Below are positions 34,952-41,975 of a DNA stretch of 41,975 nt, piece after piece; the first letter of the stretch is position 1; each line of letters begins with the position of its first letter. Position numbers and translations under genes: made by a program. Under the pieces are notes generated by a model. That model saw nothing but the letters and a program-made list of their open reading frames with translations, did no database searches and had not been told where the DNA came from. Source of the stretch: Dehalococcoidia bacterium (lineage in GTDB: Bacteria > Chloroflexota > Dehalococcoidia > GIF9 > AB-539-J10); assembly GCA_009619075.1 (NCBI GenBank), contig WJOY01000047.1:1-41975 (forward strand), read 5' to 3'.

Positions 34952-36379
34952 TCATGAGAGCCCTCTGCGTAATGTTTGCATAAGAAATTCAATCCTCTCC
35001 TTTTTACCAGGGAAGTCAAGGCTGTCTTTGTTTCCGATTAGACAAGCAGTGGATTCGAAAAGCACAGCGATAACTTTTAAGTCATGTTGCGCCAGTGTTT
35101 CCCCAGTTTGGGTATTGTCAATGAGCAAATCGGCATCCTCGGGCAGGAAAACTTCACTCGCCCCCCAAGTTGGGATTACCTTGTAGGGGTTGATATAGTT
35201 ATCTCGAAGATACTTATCCGCGATGTTTACGTACTCTGAAGCTACTCTTAATAGGGTAAGTTTACCACTTTGAATAAGCGATCTTAAGTCAGCAACGTCG
35301 GTTATAGGCATATCTTGACTCACTGCAGCCACAATTTTAACCATACCAAAGCCCAGATCAAGTAACTCCTTCACTGGGCTTGAGGGGAAACGATAGAGGT
35401 GCTCCAGCAACCAATCCTTACCGGTTATGGCTAAATCAAAATTGCCATTAGCCACTTGAAGAGGCATATCCTGAGGTCTGATTACCTTAATGCCAAGCCA
35501 ATCTAAATCGGAAGAGGGGCGACGGTTCAATACTTCCTCTGTATACCCCTGAATATTAAGCCCAACCCGCTTCAAAAACTGCGCCGTAGGTAGTTGCTGA
35601 TGTCCATCAGGCAAAGCTAGCTTGATTTCCTTCGCTTGCCAATGAGATTGCTTCGTCGCTTCGCTCCTCGCAATGACCTTACTAGGGCTTGTAACAACAT
35701 TATTTCGGCTTGCAATAGCATTGCTAAAACAACTCAATATCTGGCTCAGATCTTTATTCTCTAAGCTTTCTCGGTTAGCGATTAGAAAGGCTGTGACCGG
35801 GAGTAACTTCATTAAGGGAACCAAACTTTGCTCCTTTATCTCATTTTCATTCCTTGCCCACAGTATTGCCAGATCAGCGCTATCTGGAGGATAAACTTCA
35901 GCAGCTCCCCATACCGGGAAAATCTTAAAGGCCTTCATCCTGAGATTTAAGGCAAAAACTTGAGCTAAATTAGGATACTCGCTTACTATGCGCCAGTTAT
36001 ACCGCTTGGCTAACAATCCGTCAAGATTGGATATCCCGGCTTGGTAGCTGGCCACCGCATATACACCACCTTCACCGTAATTTAGACTTGATATTTTTAC
36101 TAAGGCGCTCGCTGGATACCTCGCCAAAAGTTCCTCAACCCAATCCAAGCCACATATTCCCAGGTCATAATTGCCTATGGCTACTTGTATAGGAATATCT
36201 TTCTCCTGAAATACCTTGGCCGAAAGGCAAGAGAACCTTCTCGATTGAAGGCGATATCGCCTCGTTTTATTGCTGTAGCCTTTAATGCCCATCCCTACCC
36301 CTTTAAGCAAATTAGCCGTAGACAGTAAGAACCTACCTTTAGGCAAGGCGAGTTTGATATGGCACGGTTGGTATTCCAC
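34952..36379 (-). CDS. hisG: Tandem (double-domain) ATP phosphoribosyltransferase HisG
   Basis: HisG joins ATP and PRPP in the first histidine step; short-form HisG (about 210 aa) needs HisZ. This 475-aa protein holds two short-form HisG-like domains. Domain 1 (residues 7-222) has the family start IKLALPKGR, IPIQVAIGNYDLGICGLDW and FLIANRESL, but at the PRPP loop position it reads ARNENEIKEQ, without the usual TG-T. Domain 2 (251-475) begins IKLALPDGHQ (KGR lost) but keeps ADLLIDNTQTGETL, the PRPP-loop pattern. The halves thus retain different motifs. The linker (223-250) includes VIARSEATKQSH from a dispersed repeat. GTG start, eight bases after hisZ. A fusion of HisG paralogues with division of labour is the inference. 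Confidence 0.85.
   Translation of the reverse strand: MEYQPCHIKLALPKGRFLLSTANLLKGVGMGIKGYSNKTRRYRLQSRRFSCLSAKVFQEKDIPIQVAIGNYDLGICGLDWVEELLARYPASALVKISSLNYGEGGVYAVASYQAGISNLDGLLAKRYNWRIVSEYPNLAQVFALNLRMKAFKIFPVWGAAEVYPPDSADLAILWARNENEIKEQSLVPLMKLLPVTAFLIANRESLENKDLSQILSCFSNAIASRNNVVTSPSKVIARSEATKQSHWQAKEIKLALPDGHQQLPTAQFLKRVGLNIQGYTEEVLNRRPSSDLDWLGIKVIRPQDMPLQVANGNFDLAITGKDWLLEHLYRFPSSPVKELLDLGFGMVKIVAAVSQDMPITDVADLRSLIQSGKLTLLRVASEYVNIADKYLRDNYINPYKVIPTWGASEVFLPEDADLLIDNTQTGETLAQHDLKVIAVLFESTACLIGNKDSLDFPGKKERIEFLMQTLRRGLS
35644..35677 (+). repeat. Dispersed repeat family B in the HisG interdomain linker
   Basis: GAGATTGCTTCGTCGCTTCG then CTCCTCGCAATGAC. It encodes VIARSEATKQSH in frame between the two HisG domains. 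This is the cleanest copy of the family in the window. Confidence 0.9.
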
Positions 36380-36387
36380 AGATTATT

Positions 36388-37629
36388 TTACCTGCCCAGT
36401 ATATTAAGAATCTCCGCCGCGGAGGCTACATCTCTCCGCTGCTTCTGCTGACGATCTATGAGCACAAATGGAGATGGCTTCTTAGTAACCGCGATAACCC
36501 AGCGATAGTTAGATGGCTCTCGTTCAGTGAAGGCGATTTCCACTGTGCGCTTCGCCTCACGAAGCGATTGAGCTAGAGTGAAGCATGTTCTCACTATCTC
36601 CAGAGTTGACTCCTCACCCTTAATTAAAATTCTGGATTCGGTGCCCTCTTTACTTCCTACTAATGGAAGCAATTTCATTATCGGGTCAATATAAAGGGCA
36701 AAGCCGCAAGCAGGAATGTTTTTCCCGCTCATAAAGGGAATAAGGTCATCATACCTTCCTCCCCCACCTATTTTCTCCTTATCAGCTAATAACTGGAAGC
36801 AAATTCCGGTGTAGTACTCGAACCCTCGTATTGCCGTGATATCAATTTCATAATTACAGCTCAGGCTGTCTAGCAATGTGGTGATGTTTATGAAATCCTC
36901 CATACTAGACTTGAAATCCGATGAAACTTGCTGGCACAAAGCTTTTGTATTCTGCAGGAAACCGCTTGACTTTCCCTTTAGGCTTAGAAGCAGAGATAGA
37001 AGTCTATCCAGTTCAGGTCTAGTTGATTTTGCCTCCATTAATGCTTGCCAATCTCCATCTAAAACACGGCTTGTTACTTTAGCCTCTTTGCCCGGGCCAA
37101 GCTTAAGTTCCTTAATCAATGCCTTCACCAAGCCAGCATGAGATAATTGTAATCTAATGTTAGCTAAGGCAAGCTTATGTACAACCTCTTTAGCCAATGA
37201 AATTATCTCGGCATCCGCGGCCAATTTAGTACCGCCTAAAAACTCAGCGCCACACTGCCACCTCTCCCTGTTCTCCCGGCCTGTTTCTTCAAAGGCAAAG
37301 ATATTAGTCACATAGAAAAGTTTAGCTATCTCGTGTTCACTTAGATTGTTAATATAAAGCCTGGCTACGGGAATAGTGCCGTCTGGTCGCAAGACCACCC
37401 TCTCACCACTCCAGCCATTCCAATCAAGAAAGGAATATACCTTGCCTAACATACTTGGAGTAAGCGTTCCCGCAGCCGTGAATAGATGGAGGTATTCTAA
37501 GGTCGGTGTTCTTACCTCTTGATACCCATACTTACCACAGCAATTTCGAAAGGCATCTTCGATATGCCGAAAGCGCACCATATCCTCAGGAAGCAAGTCC
37601 CGCATTCCTTTACATTTTTTGCTTTCCAT
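36388..37629 (-). CDS. hisZ: ATP phosphoribosyltransferase regulatory subunit (HisRS-like)
   Basis: HisZ is a class II histidyl-tRNA synthetase paralogue that complexes with short HisG. The 413-aa protein has a motif 2-like RVVLRPDGTIPVARLY, the histidine-binding AIRGFEYYTGICFQ and GGGGRYDDLI. The C-terminal region (about 330-413) is a weak match to the anticodon-binding domain. HisZ is favoured over HisS because of operon position next to hisG and the RPDGTIPVAR form. True HisS remains possible since RGFEYYTG is intact. ATG start with no clear ribosome-binding site; the promoter is 25 bases upstream. Confidence 0.82.
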   Translation of the reverse strand: MESKKCKGMRDLLPEDMVRFRHIEDAFRNCCGKYGYQEVRTPTLEYLHLFTAAGTLTPSMLGKVYSFLDWNGWSGERVVLRPDGTIPVARLYINNLSEHEIAKLFYVTNIFAFEETGRENRERWQCGAEFLGGTKLAADAEIISLAKEVVHKLALANIRLQLSHAGLVKALIKELKLGPGKEAKVTSRVLDGDWQALMEAKSTRPELDRLLSLLLSLKGKSSGFLQNTKALCQQVSSDFKSSMEDFINITTLLDSLSCNYEIDITAIRGFEYYTGICFQLLADKEKIGGGGRYDDLIPFMSGKNIPACGFALYIDPIMKLLPLVGSKEGTESRILIKGEESTLEIVRTCFTLAQSLREAKRTVEIAFTEREPSNYRWVIAVTKKPSPFVLIDRQQKQRRDVASAAEILNILGR

Positions 37630-37653
37630 TTTTTTGACTTATTGAGTCGCTCT

Positions 37654-37682
37654 ATTCTACACTAAGCTACTTCTGCCTTCAA
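37654..37682 (-). promoter_or_regulatory. Promoter of the his operon
   Basis: Minus strand TTGAAG (37,682-37,677), 17-base spacer, TAGAAT (37,659-37,654), ending 24 bases before the hisZ ATG. Confidence 0.6.
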
Positions 37683-37715
37683 TGATAAATTTGTTGTTAT
37701 TTAACCATACCCACC

Positions 37716-37764
37716 TGTCATTCTGAGCGTAGCGAATAATCTCATACCGCTCAGGGTGACAAAA
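37716..37764 (+). repeat. Dispersed repeat family C between hisZ and nfeD
   Basis: TGTCATTCTGAGCGTAGCGA then ATAATCTCATACCGCTCAGG and GTGACAAAA. It sits upstream of the nfeD promoter; compare the 19,882 copy, which also ends CTCAGG...GGTGACAA. Confidence 0.85.
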
Positions 37765-37779
37765 TAAATACCCTAAAAT

Positions 37780-37808
37780 TTGTTGCTTTTTGTTGCTTAG
37801 TTTATAAT
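37780..37808 (+). promoter_or_regulatory. Predicted promoter for nfeD-slipin operon
   Basis: TTGTTG (37,780-37,785), 17-base spacer, perfect TATAAT (37,803-37,808), 20 bases before the nfeD ATG. Confidence 0.7.
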
Positions 37809-37828
37809 TAATCTGAGGTTAAGCATAG

Positions 37829-39142
37829 ATGGGTAGAACTTTACTTAGGATTTTCTTTCTTGCCTTGTTTATAATCACAATAGTTGGGGCTTTGGGAGGC
37901 AGCATAATTAGCGCTTCCAGTCCAACGATTGAAATTCTTCATGTGGAAGGCACCATTGTGCCAGTGGTGGCTGATTACATTGATCGAGGTATTAGCCAGG
38001 CTGAAGATGAGAATGCTACTGTTTGCATTATTGAATTAAATACGCCAGGAGGGCTTCTCACCGCGACGGAGAAAATAGTCCAGAGCATTATGAATGCTGA
38101 CGTGCCTATCGTAGTTTACGTTTCCCCTAAAGGTGCCTGGGCTGCTTCAGCAGGAACTTTCATTACTTTATCCGCCCATATAGCCGCTATGACGTCGGGC
38201 ACCACTATTGGCGCTGCCCATCCCGTAGCTGCTGGAGGAGAGGAAATACCAGAAGAGCAAATGAAAAAGATAGTCGAGTTCTCAGCCAAGTGGATGAAGA
38301 CCATTGCCGAGGAGCGGGGTCGCAATATGGAAGAAGCTGAGCTAGCCGTGACAGAAAGTAAATCCTTTACCGATGTTGATGCCCTGGAATATAACCTTAT
38401 TGATATGAGAGCTGATAACTTAGAAAGCCTTATTTCCCAAATCAATGGCTGGAAAGTTACTTTAGCCAATGGCGAGGAAGTTACTATTAACACTACGGGC
38501 TACGAGACAATTAGAAATGAAATGAATGCCATTGAGCAGTTCTTGCAAGCCATCAGCGACCCAAATATTGCCTACATCCTGCTTACCCTGGCTACCATAG
38601 GGCTAATCACTGAGATTTCCAACCCAGGGTTAATTTTCCCCGGGGTAGCCGGTGGCCTTAGCTTGCTCTTGGCTTTTTACTCCTTGGGAGTGCTTAATGC
38701 TTACTGGGGAGGTGTAGCACTTATCTTGCTTGCTATGGGGCTTTTTATCGCCGAGTATTTCACCACTAGTTTTGGGTTACTGACTGCCGGAGGTATAATC
38801 TCGCTGGTTATGGGGTCGCTGATCTTATTCAGCCATAGTCCAGGAATAGAGGTGAATCGTGGACTAATTGTCGGTGTCACAATTGCCATCGCCGCCTTCG
38901 CCATCTTCGTCATCGGTGCTATTATTAGAGGTCAGAAGAGACGCAAGGCTACTGGCGCTGAGGGCATGATAGGGAAAATAGCTATAGCTAAAACACCCCT
39001 TGACCCCACAGGCACTGTTCTAGCTGAAGGCGAACTGTGGGCAGCCATAGCTGAAGAGGGTAAAATAGCACCACGTGAGGAAGTGATTATAACCAAAGTA
39101 GAAGAATTGAAATTGCGGGTGACAAAAAAATCTAAAGAATAG
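37829..39142 (+). CDS. nfeD: NfeD-family membrane-bound ClpP-class serine protease
   Basis: 437 aa. An N-terminal hydrophobic segment (residues 5-28) is followed by the ClpP-like protease domain: LNTPGG (71-75), catalytic Ser in WAASAGT (S107), and a Lys in the KKIVEF segment. Several transmembrane helices (about 245-365) and a C-terminal NfeD OB domain (KATGAEGMIGKIAI, LAEGELWAAIAEEGKI) follow. In archaeal relatives this protease cleaves the partner stomatin's C-terminus. It is followed by a short NfeD-like gene and a slipin gene, the classic pair. Confidence 0.92.
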   Translation: MGRTLLRIFFLALFIITIVGALGGSIISASSPTIEILHVEGTIVPVVADYIDRGISQAEDENATVCIIELNTPGGLLTATEKIVQSIMNADVPIVVYVSPKGAWAASAGTFITLSAHIAAMTSGTTIGAAHPVAAGGEEIPEEQMKKIVEFSAKWMKTIAEERGRNMEEAELAVTESKSFTDVDALEYNLIDMRADNLESLISQINGWKVTLANGEEVTINTTGYETIRNEMNAIEQFLQAISDPNIAYILLTLATIGLITEISNPGLIFPGVAGGLSLLLAFYSLGVLNAYWGGVALILLAMGLFIAEYFTTSFGLLTAGGIISLVMGSLILFSHSPGIEVNRGLIVGVTIAIAAFAIFVIGAIIRGQKRRKATGAEGMIGKIAIAKTPLDPTGTVLAEGELWAAIAEEGKIAPREEVIITKVEELKLRVTKKSKE

Positions 39143-39151
39143 GAGGGTAGT

Positions 39152-39562
39152 TTGCTATTCATGGAATCGCCTTTTGTCGAATCATTACCTGAAGAGTTAG
39201 AAGCACTATTTAAGGCGTTGTCTAAAGCGTTATTTAAAGTATCAGAAGCACTAGCTGTGGGAATAACAGGGCCTGTTATTGTAGTCATAATTTTTGCTGT
39301 TGCTTTTATTGCCTTTGTCATTTTTGCTATCATTAAAGATCGAAGACGAAAACTCGCTACCGGCACAGAGGATATGGTAGGTAAGGTAGCTGTAACGCAA
39401 ACAGAGCTCAATCCTACCGGCACAGTTTTGGCTGAAGGCGAACTTTGGACAGCCATAGCCGCAGGGAGTAAAATAAAAACTGATGAGGAGGTGGTCATAA
39501 CTAAAGTAGCAGGCTTGAAATTGTGGGTAACAAAAAAATCTAAGGAAAAGGAGGACAAATAA
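39152..39562 (+). CDS. Short NfeD-like protein (transmembrane helix plus OB domain)
   Basis: 136 aa with one transmembrane helix (about 40-62) and a C-terminal OB domain (RKLATGTEDMVGKVAV, LAEGELWTAIAAGSKI, LKLWVTKKSKEK) that closely resembles the end of the preceding NfeD, implying a partial duplication. AGGAGG at 39,141-39,146 is five bases from the TTG at 39,152 and too far from the ATG at 39,161, so TTG is favoured. It has no protease domain. Confidence 0.8.
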   Translation: MLFMESPFVESLPEELEALFKALSKALFKVSEALAVGITGPVIVVIIFAVAFIAFVIFAIIKDRRRKLATGTEDMVGKVAVTQTELNPTGTVLAEGELWTAIAAGSKIKTDEEVVITKVAGLKLWVTKKSKEKEDK

Positions 39563-39563
39563 C

Positions 39564-40331
39564 ATGGTAACGGGTTGGATTTTTTACATTATTATCGCCC
39601 TAGCAGTAATACTACTTCTGTCAAATGCTCTCAAGGTCGTTCAAGAATATGAAAGAGGAGCTGTTTTCCGACTGGGCAGATTCGTTGGTCTCAGGGGACC
39701 CGGCCTTATTATCCTCATACCTTTCATTGAGCGTATAAGGAGGGTTGACCTTCGTGTAATCACTATGGATGTTCCGGAGCAGGAATGCATGACTGTGGAC
39801 AATGTTACCGTCAGAGTTGATGCCGTAGTTTACTTTCGCGTGCTTGATGCAGCAAAAGCCATTCTTAAAGTAAATAACTATATCAAGGCAACCCACTTAC
39901 TGGCCCAGACTACCTTACGGAATGTCGTCGGGCAATCTGAATTAGACGAGTTACTAGCTCATCGAGATCGGCTTAATGAAAAGATGCAAACGATTGTTGA
40001 TGAAGGCACAGACCCTTGGGGGATAAAAGTAAGCATGGTAGAAACCAAGGAGGTACAATTGCCCGAAAATATGAAACGGGCTATGGCGGCACAGGCTGAA
40101 GCCGAGCGAGACAGGCGAGCCAAGGTTGTTCACGCTGAAGGTGAATACCAGGCAGCTGAAAAGCTAGCTCAAGCTGCTGAAGTCATGTCCAAGCAACCCG
40201 CAGCCCTACAGCTTCGCTATATGCAAACGCTAACAGCTATTGCTACGGAAAGAAGCAATACCATTCTTTTCCCCTTACCTATGGACTTGCTAACCGCCTT
40301 TACGAGTAAAGGTAACCCAGAAAAGAAATAG
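39564..40331 (+). CDS. Slipin/stomatin-like SPFH protein
   Basis: 255 aa with an N-terminal membrane helix (about 5-22) and an SPFH domain (VVQEYERGAVFRLGRF, GPGLIILIPFIERIRRVDLRV, VDAVVYFRV, LRNVVGQSELDELLAHRDRL). A coiled coil rich in Ala, Glu and Arg (AMAAQAEAERDRRAKVVHAEGE) and a hydrophobic C-terminus follow. Slipins organise membrane microdomains and are substrates of the NfeD protease. Strong AAAGGAGG ribosome-binding site; last gene of this operon. Confidence 0.92.
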   Translation: MVTGWIFYIIIALAVILLLSNALKVVQEYERGAVFRLGRFVGLRGPGLIILIPFIERIRRVDLRVITMDVPEQECMTVDNVTVRVDAVVYFRVLDAAKAILKVNNYIKATHLLAQTTLRNVVGQSELDELLAHRDRLNEKMQTIVDEGTDPWGIKVSMVETKEVQLPENMKRAMAAQAEAERDRRAKVVHAEGEYQAAEKLAQAAEVMSKQPAALQLRYMQTLTAIATERSNTILFPLPMDLLTAFTSKGNPEKK

Positions 40332-40338
40332 GCAGATG

Positions 40339-40368
40339 CTCCGGCCTGGCTAACCGGTTGGGCCGGAG
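40339..40368. terminator. Hairpin between convergent slipin and pyrD genes
   Basis: Perfect 8-bp arms CTCCGGCC/GGCCGGAG with a 14-base loop, eight bases after the slipin stop and 16 bases from the pyrD stop. No strong U-run on either side, so it is a probable bidirectional terminator or roadblock hairpin. Confidence 0.55.
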
Positions 40369-40383
40369 TAAATCTTCCGGTAA

Positions 40384-41322
40384 TTAAACCTGAGCAACAC
40401 CAATCAGTTCAGCTAAATTGTGGATTCCTTTATCGCTCATAAAATGCTTTATCCCTTCCAATATATTAAGGTTGGCACGAGGGTTGGTTAAATTGGCGCT
40501 ACCAACTTGTACTGCGCTAGCCCCACCCATAATGAATTCTAAGGCATCTGCAGCACAACCAATCCCACCGCAACCTATCAATGGGATATGCACGACCTTA
40601 GCTACTTCATACACCATATAAAGTGCTATGGGTTTGATAGCCGGACCAGAAAGTCCACCAGTAATATTCCCTAAGCACGGTTTTCTTTTGCTTATGTCAA
40701 TCGCTATCCCTTTCACCGTGTTAATCAAGGATATGGCATCAGCTCCAGCACTTTCCACTGCTAAGGCAATTTCCTTAATATCAGTTACATTAGGGCTTAG
40801 TTTTACCATGACGGGCAAGCTGGTCACAGCTTTAACTGCTGAAGTTACTTCAGCAGCAAGTTTTGGGTTTACTCCAAACTCAATTCCACCCGCTGAAATA
40901 TTAGGGCAGCTAATGTTTAATTCAATGCCGCTTACCCCGGGTATGCCTTCCAACCTGGTCACCACCTGAGTATATTCTTCTATTGTTTCCCCAGCCACGT
41001 TGACTATAACAGGAACTCGCCAGCTTGCCCATATGGGGGCTTTATCCTTGATCACAGCATCAACGCCAATATTCTCCAAACCTACAGAATTAAGCAAGCC
41101 ACCCACTGTTTCCACCAGTCGTGGCTGAGGATTGCCCCTCCTTGGCATAAGAGTAGTGCCTTTACAAACAATTGCCCCTAGCTTCTGTATGTCAATAATC
41201 TTGCTATATTCCGTGCCATAACCAAAAGTGCCCGAAGCTGTCATCACTGGATTATCCAGCATTAACCCTTTAGGATGACGCGGAGCTAGCTGAACGCGAA
41301 GATTTAACGAATTAGTTCTCAC
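40384..41322 (-). CDS. pyrD: Dihydroorotate dehydrogenase (class 1, PyrD/PyrDB type)
   Basis: PyrD oxidises dihydroorotate to orotate. The sequence has MLDNPVMTASGTFGYGTEY, GLENIGVDAV, ELNISCPN (the catalytic Cys of class 1 enzymes), VMVKLSPNVTDI, SLINTVKGIAID, GLSGPAIKPIAL and IGCGGIGCAADALEFI with the FMN phosphate site. I moved the start 18 residues in from the track (GTG at 41,376) to GTG at 41,322, because the earlier residues do not resemble the family. An inverted repeat (CTATAA/TTATAG, 41,325-41,341) lies just upstream. No pyrK is in the window, so the electron acceptor is not determined. Confidence 0.93.
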   Translation of the reverse strand: MRTNSLNLRVQLAPRHPKGLMLDNPVMTASGTFGYGTEYSKIIDIQKLGAIVCKGTTLMPRRGNPQPRLVETVGGLLNSVGLENIGVDAVIKDKAPIWASWRVPVIVNVAGETIEEYTQVVTRLEGIPGVSGIELNISCPNISAGGIEFGVNPKLAAEVTSAVKAVTSLPVMVKLSPNVTDIKEIALAVESAGADAISLINTVKGIAIDISKRKPCLGNITGGLSGPAIKPIALYMVYEVAKVVHIPLIGCGGIGCAADALEFIMGGASAVQVGSANLTNPRANLNILEGIKHFMSDKGIHNLAELIGVAQV

Positions 41323-41398
41323 AGCTATAATTTTATTATAGCAGGGTAGCCTCTGAAGCGATATGCCTTGTATCACCAGCTATGTTAAAATTTAACCA

Positions 41399-41975
41399 AT
41401 GCCAGAAGTAGCTTACCTTATTCGCCCTATGGAGGATGCGGATATCCCCCAAGTAACTGAGATTGACCGCGAGGCTTTCCCTGGCGAGTCGCTGTTTCGC
41501 CCTTACACTTCATACAAGCAGGAGATTCACAATTCATTAGCCCACTACATAGTAGCTTGTATTGAGAAGGGGACTGGATCAAAACCAAGCCGGGAAGATA
41601 GGCAAAAGAAGTCCTGGCTCAAGCGCCTCTTGGGCCATCACCATTTAGCTATTAGCACGAGTGCGGTGCAAAACAACCTCTATGGTAAAGAATACATAAT
41701 TGGCTTTGCTGGCTTCTGGACTATGCTAAATGAGGCACACATCATCGCTATTGCGGTAAGAAATAATTATCGCCGCAAGGGAATAGGCGAAGGACTGCTC
41801 ATTTCAGTTATTGAGGTGGCTACTCAATTACATGCCAATGTAATCACCTTAGAAGTGCGTGCTTCTAATGTGGTAGCACAGGCACTTTATAAGAAATATG
41901 GATTTCGAGTAGCGGGCAATCGCCCAAGGTATTATTCAGATAACGGCGAAGACGCTGTGTTTATGAGCACAGGTA
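41399..41975 (+). CDS. rimI: Ribosomal-protein-alanine N-acetyltransferase (RimI-like GNAT), 5' part
   Basis: The open frame begins MPEVAYLIRPMEDADIPQV and runs off the window, so it is missing from the track. EIDREAFPGE, then IIAIAVRNNYRRKGIGEGLL (the acetyl-CoA pyrophosphate loop), LEVRASNVVAQALYKKYGF are RimI-type motifs. An insert of about 35-40 residues (GSKPSREDRQKKSWLKRLLG and so on) lies between strands that are usually close. RimI genes are often near tsaB/tsaD. It is divergent from pyrD. Confidence 0.88.
   Translation, partial: MPEVAYLIRPMEDADIPQVTEIDREAFPGESLFRPYTSYKQEIHNSLAHYIVACIEKGTGSKPSREDRQKKSWLKRLLGHHHLAISTSAVQNNLYGKEYIIGFAGFWTMLNEAHIIAIAVRNNYRRKGIGEGLLISVIEVATQLHANVITLEVRASNVVAQALYKKYGFRVAGNRPRYYSDNGEDAVFMSTG

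Noticed and set aside
36388-37629. Histidyl-tRNA synthetase (hisS)
   Set aside because: It heads a his operon directly before hisG and has an RPDGTIPVAR motif and a weak C-terminal domain, so HisZ is preferred. It is not fully excluded.
38932-39558. ORF of 208 aa on the minus strand
   Set aside because: Antisense to the end of nfeD and to the short NfeD-like gene; low-complexity Ser/Thr/Ala composition.
1-41975. CRISPR array, tRNA or rRNA genes
   Set aside because: No regularly spaced direct repeats and no recognisable tRNA or rRNA sequence in the intergenic stretches. The repeated motifs are dispersed families, not arrays.

Overview
The window comes from a bacterium. Ribosome-binding sites and sigma70-type promoters are visible, and the anabolic operons are dense and closely packed. 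Gene content suggests a subsurface or anaerobic lineage such as Dehalococcoidia (Chloroflexota): CimA plus the leu/ilv genes, a short-form HisG with HisZ, a PaREP1 protein and a LacD-type aldolase beside PfkA. That placement is an inference and was not tested.

Layout. (1) About 1-19,807, minus strand, is a long branched-chain amino acid gene run: tsaC-rpiB-ilvD-ilvB-ilvN-ilvC-two small genes-leuA-leuC-[recQ/PRTase-dprA-like]-leuD-leuB-cimA-[cassette gene]. Two accessory insertions interrupt it. A RecQ-PRTase-HRDC helicase and a DprA-like gene sit between leuC and leuD. A 948-aa nuclease-STAND NTPase-TPR-cold-shock-like protein lies just after cimA, inside what looks like a single integron gene cassette with an attC-like site. 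(2) 20,055-27,157, plus strand: guaA, a ferritin-like gene, two very small genes, purD-purE-purB-purC, a possible purS scrap and a membrane-anchored hypothetical. (3) 27,219-29,175, minus: LacD-family aldolase and pfkA, divergent from otsA-otsB (29,288-31,577, plus; trehalose). (4) 31,564-37,629, minus: a histidine operon hisZ-hisG(double)-hisD-hisC-hisB, in which HisG is a fusion of two HisG-like domains. (5) 37,829-40,331, plus: nfeD, a short NfeD-like gene and a slipin/stomatin gene. (6) pyrD (minus) and the 5' part of rimI (plus, cut by the window end).

The window is peppered with short dispersed repeats of several families. Four lie in frame inside essential biosynthetic genes (leuC, purC, hisC and the linker of the double HisG), and another supplies the end of leuD.

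Functionally, CimA, LeuA, LeuBCD, IlvBN, IlvC and IlvD together make leucine, isoleucine (via citramalate) and valine. The pur block with guaA makes purines, and the his block covers part of histidine synthesis. The most notable items are the cassette-borne STAND protein, the RecQ-PRTase/DprA pair embedded in the leu operon, and the tandem HisG whose two halves have lost different motifs.
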